54,785 nucleotides of DNA from Rhizoclosmatium globosum (taxonomy: Eukaryota; Chytridiomycota; Chytridiomycetes; Chytridiales; Chytriomycetaceae): the NCBI GenBank assembly GCA_002104985.1, contig MCGO01000240.1:1-54785 (forward strand), read 5' to 3'. The stretch's first letter is position 1. Every line of letters begins with the position of its first letter. Positions 42,286 through 54,399 of this stretch are shown here, one piece after another. The translations under genes and the position numbers were made by a program. Under the pieces are notes generated by a model that had not been told where the DNA came from, did no database searches, and saw nothing but the letters and a program-made list of their open reading frames with translations.

Positions 42286-44370
42286 TCACCCCAAAAAGGA
42301 ATCAGTTTCTCCAGTGTTTGCTTTGCTCCCTTTTCGTTTTGGTTTTGCTGAGAAAATGCGTATAGATGCAGATGATGATGCTCGTGTTGCAACAGCTGGA
42401 GAACACATTGGAGCACAATCTTCAGTGGGTGATGTTACTAGGGGCCGTCTTTGAATTCTTATGCTGGTGCTTGGAGTAACATCTGGAATGTTAGGTGCTT
42501 GAGGTGGTTCCATATGCACTACATTGTCCCCTTCTGACCCTGAATCTGACAGCTCATCTTCCACATCAGTATCCAAATCACTGACAAGTCCATATTGTCT
42601 GCGTCCATGCCAGAATCGAGTAGGAAGAGATGTGCCCAACTTGTTTACAGGGCTGGAGATGTGAATAATCCTAGGAGGTGGTGCTGCTGGTTCTGCTGCA
42701 GCTGTCATTTCAGGACTTGCAGAAGGGTTACGTGATGAATTGTTTCTTGAACCCCAATCCCGCTTTATCCGTGCTTTCACTTCGTAACGCCCCATACGAT
42801 CTTCAATGAGTCCAACAGTTACTGTCCATTGGTTCAAGATTCGTTCACCAAGCATAGATCCAAGATATGTGACATTTACAATTCCAGTGAGGACAAACCA
42901 AATGAATAAGCTTCGCGTCAGGGGTGTTGAAGGAGCAAAATCACCGAATCCAATAGTTGTCAGAGTACAAAAGGTAAAGTAAATGCCGTCCTATTACAAG
43001 TAGTTTAACAAATAGTCGGAAGTGTATCTATAGAACTTACCCAAAATGACCATCCTTCCAAATATGAAAACACTGTTGCAAACAGAATCATCGTTCCTGA
43101 TACCATGATGATAGCCTGCTTAATTTGTGATGTGTAGATTTCCTTTGTAGCATTCACCACCATCTTCCTGCGAATCTGTGAGTCTCCCATAAGAGTCACA
43201 TGCGTACCAACACCTCCACGACTTAAAGTCATTGTTCTTGGTGGACAATGGACAGAGGCAAATGACGGGCCTGGGCTGGGTGGGAGCAACGATAGACTAC
43301 TTGAAGCTCTCGACGACGTATTTAAGGGTTGCAAAGCTGCCAACGCGTCCAAAGAAGGCAAACCACCTGGAGCAGAAGATGAAGTCCCAGAAAACATGTT
43401 TGGCGAACGTGGAATCTCAATAGACTGAGAAGGACCCAATGTCTCTGACCCCATCCTCCTTCCATATGAAAGCACGCTGTCATCTAATGAATACCCATGA
43501 TGATGTTCCTGCTTCATCCCAAACTTTTTTGAAAACGTGTCTGCGAGTTCCAATGTGAACATTTCTAGCAGGACCTCGCGCATTGCAAAAATGTTGAGAC
43601 CCACTAGACCGAGACCTATAGGCGCAAATGCGAAGAGGAAGAATTTTCCGAGAGGGTTGAGGGCGAGAGGTCACCGAACCCGATTGAGGTTGCCATTACG
43701 ACAATAAAGTATTGGGCTTCGTTTAGATCCCAGTCTTCAAGATATGAGTATGCGGCTCCAGACACAACTATAAACGCCATGGATAATATGCTGAGGATAG
43801 TCAATTGCCGTTGATTCGCAGAAAGGGAGTTCAACAGGAATACATAGACTTGGTCTTCGCCTTCGTTGATTTTCAGTTCGCGAAAGCAGAAATATGCGGC
43901 TAGAAGCGATGTGGACGCTGAAAGGAACGTGAACAGCATTCCATCTGTGTTCTCTGTTGTAGCCACTTCGAATGAACCAAGGTAGTTCCAGCCGTAGACG
44001 AGCACAACAGTCAAATTAATGATCCCTTGACAAACGGAACCAAATATAAGGAGTCGAGTCGTCCATTTGATCTTCTTTTCAAGCTGATCGAAGGGAGTTA
44101 GCCACAGCTTGGGTCCTCCATCCAACAATCAAAGGGCAAACTCACCATACGCAAGAAATCTGAGACTGTCGCCAGTAATCCAAATGCAAGGGCCACGTAG
44201 CTTGCCGTCAAAGACGGATGAGGTTTCGAACTGAAGGGGGCTTCAGCATTGCCCACATTTGCATACGTTGGCGCGAGAGGAACCGTCAAACTCTGAATGT
44301 TCAAGAATGTAGCCACTGGAACAAGCATGGCCATATAGAGAGGGGCATGTCGTCGTGAGGAGTGAAGCAT
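42286..44370 (-). CDS. TOK-type outward-rectifier potassium channel, two pore domains
   Basis: A fungal plasma-membrane potassium channel of the eight-helix, two-pore TOK class. The N-terminal helices are APLYMAMLVPVATFLNIQSL, ASYVALAFGLLATVSDFLRM, LLIFGSVCQGIINLTVVLVY and MLFTFLSASTSLLAAYFCF. Pore 1 has ATSIGFGDLSPSTL; pore 2 has CTLTTIGFGDFAPSTPLTR. Both selectivity filters are intact. The long Ser-rich loop between the pores and the Ser/Pro-rich cytosolic tail end in KANTGETDSFLG. Just after pore 1 the frame changes near 43649-43656 (PSTLS then KFFLFAFAPIGLGLVGLN); one added base repairs it, so an assembly indel is likely. The start is at 44368-44370. Confidence 0.85.
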
Positions 44371-44509
44371 TGAACTCTTGAAAGTTCGTTTTGAGAAACA
44401 AACTTATTACACAGGATAGAAGAATAAATAAAAATGAAGTATGCATGATACGTTCATCGCATTGTTAAATTAAGTCAAGCAAAATGACACTTCTTAGGAA
44501 ACATCAGTC

Positions 44510-45018
44510 ATGACATCTGAACATATTGAAATCCAAGACGGAAAACAAGTAGTGATCAAGACCACGACAACGAGGACTATCACTTCCCGCAAACAGTACT
44601 CTCGCAAGTTGATTGATGAGAATGGCACTGTTTCCGATGTTCTTGAGGTTCGGGGGATCACCCCTTACTTACCAGCAGTATTACCGTACTCAAATACATA
44701 TGCTTTGTTTCTACTATTGGGTTTTGAGGTCGTAAAGGTGCGTTCGTGCTCGATTTCGAGTCATTCACCCAGCTTACAATACAAGAAGGAAACCACAAAT
44801 ATATGCATATTAGCACACCCTACTACTGGCTGCGTATTCACTTATTCCCTGCCCCCGATGATTACGATCCCAAAACTGATGCGACTCAAGTTTCATTCAC
44901 AGTTTCTCGCTTGACACGAGTCCATCGACTTATATGCAACAACTTGCGAAACTGGGTCGATGACAACTTTCCGAAACCAAGAGCCATGAAATGGGTGGAA
45001 CCAGTGGACCATCGTTGA
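44510..45018 (+). CDS. Hypothetical protein
   Basis: MTSEHIEIQDGKQVVIKTTT begins a Thr/Lys-rich N-terminus. A roughly 80-nt intron starting GTTCGGGGG is followed by LDFESFTQLTIQEG, HISTPYYWLRIHLFPAPDDY and a C-terminus ending MKWVEPVDHR. The two exons do not join in frame with the splice sites I see; one extra G at the acceptor (near 44730) would fix this. I do not recognise the family. Confidence 0.45.
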
Positions 45019-45121
45019 TCCATCTTCTGGACTCCGAGTTCACTTTTACGAATATTACGTTGAATAAAAGTGAATAAACCAGTCAATTCATTTTTTTATG
45101 ATACAAGAGGAAGGAAAGAAA

Positions 45122-46096
45122 TCACATGTCATCCATATCATCTGCTGTCCCTCCAACGGCGGCAGGTGCCGCCCCGTCAAACGCGCTGCTCATCATCCCA
45201 ACAGGCTCGACTCCTTGCATCAAAACAGACGTATCAATATGAGCAAAATCAGGTTTGAAGGGCATCATGCCTTGTTGTTGTTGCTGTTGCAGCTCCAATT
45301 GTTGTTGCTGCTGTTGCTGTTGCTCTTCCGTCATGTCCCTGTCAAACAAACACACATAAGTATATAAAACTGCACGTTTTATAACAGGTGACGTTTACCA
45401 TGGAATATTGTACCGCGTGACTCTTGGTTTATCAGCCAAAATACTGCGCTCCACTTTATCGTATTGGATTGTGGCAGGTGGGTTCTCACGGAGCTCTTCG
45501 TCAGTGTAGTCTGTGTTTACGTAGTATCCGACTCGAATGAATTCCTTCTCGCGGTAAGAGACTTGGAGGAGGACGACTGTTACACCCAGGATATCGTTTG
45601 GAGGAAGGAGTTCTGCTTTTGGTGCTGGTGCCTGCATTTGTTTTTTGTTAGAGTAGGTACAGAGGAGAAGAAGGGGATGAGTGTTTTACCTCAAACATGA
45701 ACTTGCTGACGCCGACTGGAACGGGTCCGACCTGCAGTTCTTCGAGAACTTGGTCATGGGCTTCAGTCTCAGCGGATCCGACATAAATCAGTTTGAATTC
45801 GAGGTCTGTTTTTGAGGTTGGTTATTCAAGTTGGTGTTGCTGACTCGGAAGGAGGGTCCGACCTTCTTGCAGCTCGCTGATGACTTCAAATGTAATTTCA
45901 AATCGGAATGGGTGGAAGAAGGTGGATGGGTTGTCGTGAATCTGGCGAGGAGAGTAATGTGTTAGTGGTTGTGAAATGGACTTGAGGGTCAAGTTTAAGC
46001 TGCAGTCATGCCAGAGGATGTCGCTGCCAGCACTGGCTCAAGCGACAGGAATGAATGAGAACTCACTGTGACGTTGGTGAGGTTGACGATTGACAT
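45122..46096 (-). CDS. ASF1: Histone chaperone Asf1
   Basis: Binds H3-H4 dimers for replication-coupled and replication-independent nucleosome assembly in the nucleus. The exons read [10 protein letters not shown], then [93 protein letters not shown] and [11 protein letters not shown]. The C-terminal tail has a Gln-rich tract (two runs of 6-9 Q) and ends [10 protein letters not shown], an acidic end. The core is highly conserved, complete and in frame across all introns. RPL26 lies just upstream on the same strand. Confidence 0.95.
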
Positions 46097-46289
46097 TTTG
46101 ATGGTTTTGGTAGCAACTTCTCGGACACAAAACAGAGGAACAGAAACTCGCTTTTGGACATGAGAACATAGTTATCAAGTTATAAAACATCATCATTTAT
46201 TATCGCAATGATATTTCGTTCGCAATGGTTAACGTTAAACAACCTCTTCCCAACAGCTATATGCACCAAAAGAAAACTTTCCAGGAACT

Positions 46290-47014
46290 TTAAGCAGTGG
46301 CAGTCTTCTTGCGCTGCAACAAGTTCAAACGGTCCTTGTCCAACTTGATGGTGGTGATCTTAACCTTGGATGGGTCAACTCCCAACTGAACAGACTGGTT
46401 GTTGGCCTTCTCCTTGGTCAACTTCTCGATGTGGATAACCCACTTCTTACGGTAGACGGCAACGACCTTTCCGACACGTCCCTTGTGGGATCCACGGACA
46501 ACCTCAACCTCGTCGTCTTGACGGATTGGGAGGGAGCGGACCTGGTACTTCTCTCTCAACTCCTTGGAGAGAGCAGCAGACTAAGAGGAGAACAGGGTTA
46601 GATTCAAGTTCAGGAGTTTGAATGGGTGGTGTGTGAAGGAGAAGGAATTCAGGAAGTTGGGATGTGTGTGTGTGGGATTGCATCAGATATGTGGAATCGG
46701 TTCCGTGCATTGACGGGTTGTGAAGACCGTCTCAAACAAGAGGTGTCAGAATAATGTTGATTGTGTATCATCAATTGCGGAATGTTTTCGGAGAACGTCC
46801 AAAATCGAATTCGAATGAACAGTTCAACTGCCTTATCCAGTATTGGATCAAATTTTGGATTGAATAGTTGATTTTGACGAAGCGACAGAGAGGGCGTAGT
46901 TGCGAGTACGAACCATCATCTTTCTGCGGAGGTGGGATGGGGCAGAGAAGTGAGCCTTTCTGGAGTTTCTGCGGGAAGAAGAGACGGCTAAAGGAAAGCA
47001 GTTAGATACTTCAT
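46290..47014 (-). CDS. RPL26: 60S ribosomal protein L26 (uL24)
   Basis: Large-subunit ribosomal protein near the exit tunnel. [20 protein letters not shown] plus KMM, then [38 protein letters not shown] (KOW motif) and [20 protein letters not shown] follow. The end is [14 protein letters not shown], so it is shorter than many orthologs. A roughly 330-nt intron separates K-M-M from S-A-A. The first codons are unclear: ATG AAG at 47009-47014 fits the family's M-K start, but the frame to AVSSSRR is interrupted by a 22-base stretch (46988-47009) that looks like a miniature intron and does not restore the frame. Confidence 0.88.
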
Positions 47015-47468
47015 AGTGTCTCGGCTGTTGAGGGCATGCTGAGGGTGTGGTTGTGTTTGAAGGGTTTGCCTTTCAGCTCTGTTCCTTCCACAGTCCTGAA
47101 TCCTATCGACTTCTGCCGCCAGAATCCAACGACAACCTATTCCCGCCTCTATCGATTCGTGCGCAGCGACAGGTCGTTCCAGGCTGTCCAGTTGAGCAAC
47201 ATGGGATGCCTGTTTTTGGGCAAGACATCCCTGCTCGACCATCCATCCCAGCCGTTCCAGGTCCGATCGAAGCCATCCAAAGTCAAAGGTTTCCCCCAGT
47301 CCATCCAGTTAATCGTTTGAAGCGAGTGCGAGGGTCGTCTGATGGCGGAGGGATCGTGTGTACGTACTGTTGGAGTACTTCATCTTTGCGAGTGATAAAT
47401 CGAAGGGCAACCAACAAAATTCACACAAACACCCACCACCACCACCTCAATCAACAACACCAACAACT
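47015..47468. other. Intergenic region between RPL26 and SNRPG
   Basis: A 454-base divergent intergenic region. Several open frames cross it, but none has start context, splice support or recognisable protein. It must hold both promoters; a CACC-rich run is near 47434-47448. Confidence 0.45.
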
Positions 47469-47938
47469 ATGAGCAAAGCAGCAGCACCTGAGTTGAAGAA
47501 GTATGTACAATCAACTACACTCCCATTGGTACCGCGATTGAAACCCAGGCCTATCTGAGACATAACACCCAAAACAATTCACAAAAGAGACGCTAACAAA
47601 GACACGCAACAGGTACATGGACAAGCGTCTTTTTCTTGAGCTCAACGGAAACAGAAAAGTCAGCGGTGTCCTGCGTGGTACGTGAACTCAGTCAACAAAG
47701 AACGACTGCGCGCTTGGGTCACTAATGCTCTGCTTTGACATAGGATTCGATCCATTCATGAACATTGTGTTGGAAGATGCTACCGAAGAAGTATCAGCCA
47801 CTGACAGACAGGACATCGGAATGATTGTGAGTTTTTCTCTCAAGAGTCTTGAGACGAGACAGAGACTGACTACTGTTACCATAGGTTATTCGTGGAAACT
47901 CTATCGTAGTTATGGAAGCACTAGAAAAGATAGTTTGA
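47469..47938 (+). CDS. SNRPG: Small nuclear ribonucleoprotein G (SmG)
   Basis: A Sm-ring core protein of spliceosomal snRNPs. The exons join as MSKAAAPELKK, YMDKRLFLELNGNRKVSGVL then R, GFDPFMNIVLEDATEE then VSATDRQDIGMI, and VIRGNSIVVMEALEKIV. The GFDPFMN, IGM-V/I and IRGNS motifs are typical of SmG. Length (about 78 residues) is right and all three introns (about 110, 70 and 55 nt) are in phase. Confidence 0.95.
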
Positions 47939-47976
47939 TTCTTCTGTATTTATTATACGATTCGCTGTCAATACAA

Positions 47977-49681
47977 TCACATTCCCTCCAACCCCAAATC
48001 GCCAAACTCAATCATGTCCTCGTTATCCCCTTTTTCCTCATCCTCCCTTGTCATCTCATCGTCATCGCGTTCGTCATCATCTTCGGCGTCATCAATTTCT
48101 TCATCCTCATCTTGCTCGCTCTCTTCTGAAGAATCATGACCAAATCCAACTGCCAATTCATTTGGATCGTAATCTCCCACAGATCCGCGTGGATTAAATC
48201 CAGTCACGAAATCAGGCTTCTTCAACAACACAACGTCGTCCGCTCCATCCGCCTCCATACTTTCCTTTTCCTCCCAAACAGGTTTTCGCGTCAACTTACT
48301 CACATCAATACCCCTCCGCTCCAAAATACATGGAGGCAACTTACACTTATCTCCTTTGGAACACACTCTTCCTGCATCCTTGTCGGGACATTGCCACAAA
48401 TGCCGTTCCTTGCATTCTTCTTTTGCACAATACCCTTCCCTTGCAAACGCCACACAAATTTCAGAAGCTGGATCAGACTTAACGTGCATGTACCGACATG
48501 ACGCGTTCGTGCATCCTCGTTTCGTCATGAAATGTAAACAGACTGGGGTGTTGTGGATTGTGGAGGTATGTGCAAGGTTGCATGTTGCGCCTTTAGGGCA
48601 GCCTACCGTCGACAGGTATTTCCGGCAAATGAGACGACGGGCGGGTCATGGACGAAGGGGCATTTGTGGGCGAGTTTGCATGATCCGCGTTGGTAGTGCA
48701 CGCATTGCGTGTTTTGAGGGATCAAGTTTCCCGTTTTGGAGCGTATGAATGCTTGTTTTCCTATAACAACGCGTTTGGGTATTTTCAGGGGTGGGGATTT
48801 CGTAGTGGATGATGTTGACGAGGTTTTCTCAGCTAAAACAGTTTGTTAAGTCCTGCTGTCCACCTTCAGGCTTCAACACTCAACCTTGAACGCGTACAAG
48901 TTTGCGGCGTGAAGGATCCACTTTGAATTCGACTCCGTTGATGATGATTTGACGATTTCCCTCTGTTGAATAGGATGAGTAGGTGGTTGTTATTGACTGG
49001 AATGTTCCTACGTGGGCTTTTGGAGATGACAGGCTTCAGAGTTTCCGACTTGTTGAATACCTTAGTGACACCTCCCCTGCAAATACAAACGTCAGAGGAA
49101 AGCCAAAAGTGCCAATTGGTTTGAATGCTCACTTGAATACAGAATAACTCTCGTTGAGATCAGGCACCTTCTTGATAACTAAAACGAACACGTATATCAA
49201 TAGAATGAGCGCAAATATTATATCGACGTACCAACGCCTGCTCTAATGAGTTTGTTCCCCTTTGTGATAAACTTTGGCAGTTCTTTTGGTACTGTATCGA
49301 TCGTTTCCGCAGTCGCAGCACCAGGCCCATTCAGAACCAAGGACTTGTGCCTTGATTTAGGCAAAGCGGGTGTCTCTGTTGAGGTTGGAGTAGGAGCTGT
49401 ACTGTCCTTGTTGACAACCAGAGTCATGTTGCGATGCTTTGGAACAGGTACAGTAGGGTATGAATTATTGTAGCGGGTATAAGAAGGAGGCCGAATGGGT
49501 GGTCTGACAGCCGGTCCTCCAGAGTAACTCAGAATTGGTTGCACAGTCTGAACTGGTTTTGGCTGCGACTGCGACTTCTTCAATTCAATCGCCGCTTTGG
49601 AAAGCAGTTAGCTTCGTCACGTACAAAGAAGGGAATACCTTTCAAGCGGGCTATTTGCTCCTTCACAGATGGTTCTGTCAT
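47977..49681 (-). CDS. ZC3H3: Five-CCCH zinc-finger protein, ZC3H3-like
   Basis: Likely nuclear mRNA polyadenylation/export factor. The start MTEPSVKEQIARLK (ATG 49679-49681) splices to AAIELKKSQSQPKPVQ. Basic linker exons include IIINGVEFKVDPSRRKLVRV. The finger block is CVHYQRGSCKLAHKCPFVHD, ICRKYLSTVGCPKGATCNLA plus H, CLHFMTKRGCTNASCRYMHV, CVAFAREGYCAKEECKERHL, and a fifth Cys-rich unit. The five-finger order matches ZC3H3. The acidic tail ends GDLGLEGM. Fingers 1 and 2 are in different frames; one missing base near 48640-48645 (a C-run on the coding strand) would join VHDP to ARRLIC. Confidence 0.75.
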
Positions 49682-49730
49682 TTGTTAATTTTCACTCAAA
49701 GATTTGCACTGAAGTCCTTTTCAGAAAGGA

Positions 49731-52700
49731 TGGCGAGCCGCGTGAACATAACTATTGGCTTTGTAGGCGAATACTGTTACATGGAGAACTTGCTGATTAA
49801 TGGGTCCATGGTCACCAACTACAACGACACCTATTTCAGTCCTGAACAGATTCAGAGCAGCCAAGTCAATACCCCCGAAAATCTATGGACTTTCATAGAC
49901 GATCTGTCGAAAAGAGCCGCAGTTGAACTTTTCAATAGTCTGCCCGGAGCTTCATTTCGTGTTAATTTCAAGCGGTTCTCGGAATGTGGGGTGTACAACT
50001 CTCAGTACCAGTTCATGAAAGAAGGATACCCACAAATGACAGGTTATGCTGGAGCTGTATTGGGTCCAGACATTATTGAAAGGAGTCCAGACGTTCTGGG
50101 AGTAGTTGGATTCCTGTTTAGTTCGACAGCGAAAGGGGTTCTGGGTCAATTATCAACATCCAAGATTCCTGCGTGTGGAACGTACCCAACCTCGCCTACA
50201 TTTTCGAATAAGAACAACTATCCCTATTTTTTTAGAATGGCTATGGCATTGGGTATTTTCCGTTTGATATGTGTGTTCCAACTAAATATACTTCATAAAA
50301 GGGTACGGTGAACACTTTTATCAAGTATTAAAATACTTTCATGTTGAAAATATTGCTTTGATAATTCAGGAGGGAGATGAAATGTCAATGAGTTACGGGG
50401 TTGATATTCGTGGAAGTTTCATCAAACACGGAATTACGATAGTGCAAACAGTCTCACTGCCTTATGGATACAGTAAAGACATGTTAACATCAGCATGCGA
50501 TACATTAAAGCGATCAAATGTCCGGTATTTTATTATTTCTACTCAGGCATATATGACATCAAGCATTTACACGGATTTCGGTTTATGCGGTCTCGTAGGC
50601 CCCGAATACGTTTGGTTGGGAGTACAAATATCTGTAAGTCGCTATGGTCTTCCTCATTGAGCACTGATCCACCCATAGCTCCAGTTTCAGATAAAACGGC
50701 ATATTTGGACCTAGGGTATATTCAATTCAACACTCCTCTGTCATTAGCAGCTACGAATTTGTCATTTATCAACAGATATATCCTCAAATTGATAGCATTC
50801 ATTTAAATGGAATGAGTATCTCAAGCATCATTTCCAACCTGCAGAACAATTTCGGCAACTTTGATTGTATTATGACTATGCTTCTAGGATTTGACAAGGT
50901 AAACTCAAATTTATGAATTATAATATCATGCTTGAACTATTGTATAGCTTGTGAAAAGTAATCTTGAATACACTGCCGAAAAGCTGGCGGCTGGACAACT
51001 ACGCGATAAAACGAACTACACACTCTTTCAATCCGTAAAATATACAGGATTAAAAGCACAGCCTATTACGCTTAACCAATATGGCGACCTCGCATTGTAA
51101 GTGACTTTAACTAATGTATGTTCTAACTCTCGACTACAAGACCATTTGAAGTACAATCCACACTTGGTGACTTGAACGGAACAGTTGTAGGATTTGGAAT
51201 GACGAACCAAGACGCGACGGCATTCACACCATATCCCCACGTAAAACCGATATTCTTTGGGAATACCTCGAATGTCCCTCTCGACGTTTTGGATATTCAT
51301 ATCGAAGAATATTTGCCGTCATTCAATACCAGAACGGGTAAACTTGTTGCTGGATTCATGGTCGTTTGTGGATTTGCTTGCTTGTAAGCTTCTATGCCAC
51401 ATTAATTCACAGGAGAAAACCGACAATGATTCGATCGTCTATTCCATTTCTTTTCTTGACAATTTCCGGGTCGTGGTTGCTTTGGGCTTCACTTCCTCTG
51501 TATTTTGGTGAACGGACAGTCACTAAGTGTGTTTTGACAACCTGGTTTCAGCTCACTGGATATTGCGTAATTATTGCGGCGTTGATATCAAAGATGGCTC
51601 TGACTTATACGCTTATCTTGAGCGGTAAGAAAGTGAAACGAGGATTTTCGGGGTTTCATTTTCTAATGAAACCGTTTTTATCGCTCTTTGCTGTCGAAAT
51701 TGTGAGTTTTGTCGACTAATATGGTAAATTAAACTTATATATGGTGTGGCGATTAGGTTCTTTTGATTCTTTGGAGCGTCATAACATCACATTTCGTTGT
51801 AACTCCAACTATCTTATACGATGAATTCGTAACATACTGTGAATCGAGCAAAACAAAAGGCGTTATATCTATTTTATTATGGGTGTACAACGTATTACTG
51901 CTTGTTGTTGGAATCATCCTTGTTCTTATTACGCGAGATGCGGAAAATTACACCGGAGAGACCACATACTCTGCAACTATTGTAGCAACGTTTGCTGTGA
52001 TTGGATTGGTGGTCATTCCAGTCATTCTCTCTACTTCTCATCCCACTTCCAGTTTCATTGACCTTCAAATTCTCTCAACTGCGCTTCTAATCTGCATCAC
52101 GCTCGGTTCACTAATGATACCTAAAATATATATCATAATCAACGAAGAAAGAAAAATTGAACAAGGTCTCAGAAGTTTCTTCAAGGCTGTTACAACGAAC
52201 CAAGAAGTGTCATCACTTTTGGGCACAAGCAATTTGAGCACTCGCCGTGAAGCATTCACAAACAGGATCGTTTAATGGAGCACCTTTTAAATTAACAGAG
52301 TCTTCTGGGTTAGGAAAGCACTGAAGACGAAAGTTGTTGGATCTAGACCCGAAGTGCAACATAAGGATATGGTACCGGAGTTTTTATCAAATTTGAATCG
52401 AATTAATTTAATTTGCAGGGAATCGCAACGTGTTGTGTGTTGGAAGCTTACTCTCCTATCTACAAGCCTTGGTTTGGCTCAACTCTCATTTATGTCAATC
52501 GGCAAAAACACGTGGATTCAAATACATGATCACAGCAATTCTAATATCTTCTTTGTTCACCCAAGTACGAAATGCGAAGCCTTGGAGCTCGAAAGAATTC
52601 TTATCTCTCACACCGAACCAACCAAAGGAGCCAGGCGCTTACTCATTGAGTTTAAATCTTATGAGGATTTGGAAGAATTTAAATTTAAATTCTTGGCGGC

Positions 52701-52764
52701 TGCAGCTGGACTGAGCCAGTCAGAAGCAGAGGAAGATTCACATCAATCTCACACGTACAAATAA
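49731..52764 (+). CDS. Class C (GABA-B-type) receptor with Venus-flytrap ectodomain
   Basis: ASRVNITIGFVGEYC starts a periplasmic-binding-type ectodomain: GAVLGPDIIERSPDVLGVVG, STSKIPACGTYPTSPTFSNK and YPYFFRMAMALG. Seven helices follow, with the GABA-B-type landmarks RRKPTMIRSSIPFLFLTISG, CVLTTWFQLTGYC, ISKMALTYTLIL, WVYNVLLLVVGIILVLITRD and IPVILSTSHPTSSF, ending LMIPKIYIIINEE. A last exon (about 52302-52764: VFWVRKALKTKVV, then RLLIEFKSYEDLEEFKFKFL) may be a PH-like cytosolic tail or a separate small gene from the ATG at 52369; the join from the TNRIV exon is not clean. The N-terminal signal peptide is not found, so the true start may lie upstream. The ligand is unknown. Confidence 0.75.
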
Positions 52765-52793
52765 AAACCTTGTTTTGTGAATATATTTCTTTC

Positions 52794-54356
52794 TTACAAA
52801 AACTCGTCATCGCTTCCGTCGCTGATTTCCCACTTGTGTGCCAACTCCTCCATCACACTCATGGCCCTTGCAGACTCCTTTGCAGCAGCCTTTGCATCTT
52901 CTGCTTCAGCTTTCCCAGATCCAGCCATAACAACAAGTTTAAGCACAGGTCGGTCCTGTGTTCCACTGGTATAACTTTTCTTTCCTCTCTGCGAATTGGC
53001 GGTGGCTAGTCTCAAAGCGGATTCCGAAGACTCTGGTTTACTCTGAACTGTTCCAATTGCTTCATTTGATGCAGGTAGAAGTCCATCGCGTTTCAAGTTG
53101 GGTATTTGGCGCCTATCTTTTTGAATATGTCTCGCTTTGCAGAGACAACACGTTCCCTCCTCAACAAATCCAACTTTTTTTCGTGAGCTTGCGAGTCCAT
53201 GACTTTTGAGATTCTGAGTTTAAGTAAATCCTCACGGACAATTTGTTCTCGCTCGAGGTCGTGGTTTTCACGTTCAATGAGTTCCTTTTTCTTGAGGAGT
53301 TCTTGTGTATTTGTGATACATCGACGAAGCTCGGCTTCGAGTCTAATGTTTTCGACTTCCATTGCTGCTGCGTGTTCTTTGAGGTAGTTGGTTGCTTTTT
53401 CTTGGGCTGCGTTCTCCATTTCTTGAATTTTGAGGTCAGCTTCGCGTTGGAGTTTTATACGCGTTTCCAACAATGATCTTTCGAGGATAGCCACTTTTTC
53501 GTTGTGAGCTCGGTCAGAGTCAATGATATCTTGCCGGATTTTGATGATTTCTGCTTCATGTCTGGATCGTTTTGAGATAATGTCCGAGAGTCCCATCATA
53601 TCTTGTTGCTTCGATTCAAGCTTGAGTTCCAGTTCAATAATAACATTCTTAAGCTCTTCGATTTTAATGCGGTTGTACGCCTCACGGTCTCGACGTTTTT
53701 GGGCAAATACTTCTGTGTCTTTCTTTTTCCCGTCTTGAAGAGAGTCAATTGTTGCTTTTTTTCGTCTTTCTTGTTGAGTAAATATCTGATGTATTCCGTC
53801 TAAAGGATGTGAGTGAGTTGTGTGAAAAAAAAAAAACATGAAATACTCACTGTATCTTTTTCAGTTGACTCAATTTCGTTACGATACCATTCATTTTCTG
53901 CTTTACTGTTTTGAATTGTGTCAACATGGATTTGAGTTTTGGATTTAACTTACTAATGAGCACACTTTTCCTTGTAACTTGCGGTCTTTATCCAAAGACT
54001 CAAGTCTTGCGAGAACTATTAAAACACGCAATTATTGACCACAAAATACCTCGCTCGCAATAGTTTCTCGTCAACTCTTCTAACTTGAGCTCCACAGAAG
54101 TTGGGTTGGGAGCTTTCGGTGCCGTCCCAACAACTGCTTCACGTAAAAATGCCCGCCAATCCAACACCAGGAGGCGCCTTCTTTCCTTTCTTGACTTTAA
54201 TTGTTTCGTCATAGTTTTCATCTTTCACGGAGGATCTGGGATAGGAATACCGGATCCCTTTTGCACAGGCGGCGGAGTCGGTTTCTCTTCTTCCTTCTTT
54301 TTCGGAGGCGAGTGGGCTTTTGATTTGCTTTTGGAGCTTCCTTTCGCTGCAGCCAT
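52794..54356 (-). CDS. BBOF1-like basal-body/ciliary coiled-coil protein
   Basis: The start MAAAKGSSKSKSKAHSPPKK (ATG 54354-54356) is a basic Pro/Lys-rich head. The central exon is a long heptad-rich coiled coil with EVFAQKRRDREAYNRIKIEE, KVAILERSLLETRIKLQREA and YLKEHAAAMEVENIRLEAEL. Its pattern resembles BBOF1/CCDC176 (DUF4515). The C-terminus is NLKRDGLLPASNEAIGTVQ, ending DGSDDEFL. A frame break lies in the T-run 53118-53122: one more A on the coding strand would give KKDRRQIPNLKRD. BBOF1 acts in basal-body orientation and axoneme stability in animals; here the assignment rests on coiled-coil pattern and is less firm than for IFT43. Confidence 0.55.
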
Positions 54357-54399
54357 TATATCCGGAACGAAAAAGGAGAGGAATGGAAATCTTTGAAAA

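Noticed and set aside
47036..47472. Several plus-strand open frames between RPL26 and SNRPG
   Set aside because: No start context, splice partners or familiar motifs; better explained as promoter and leader sequence.
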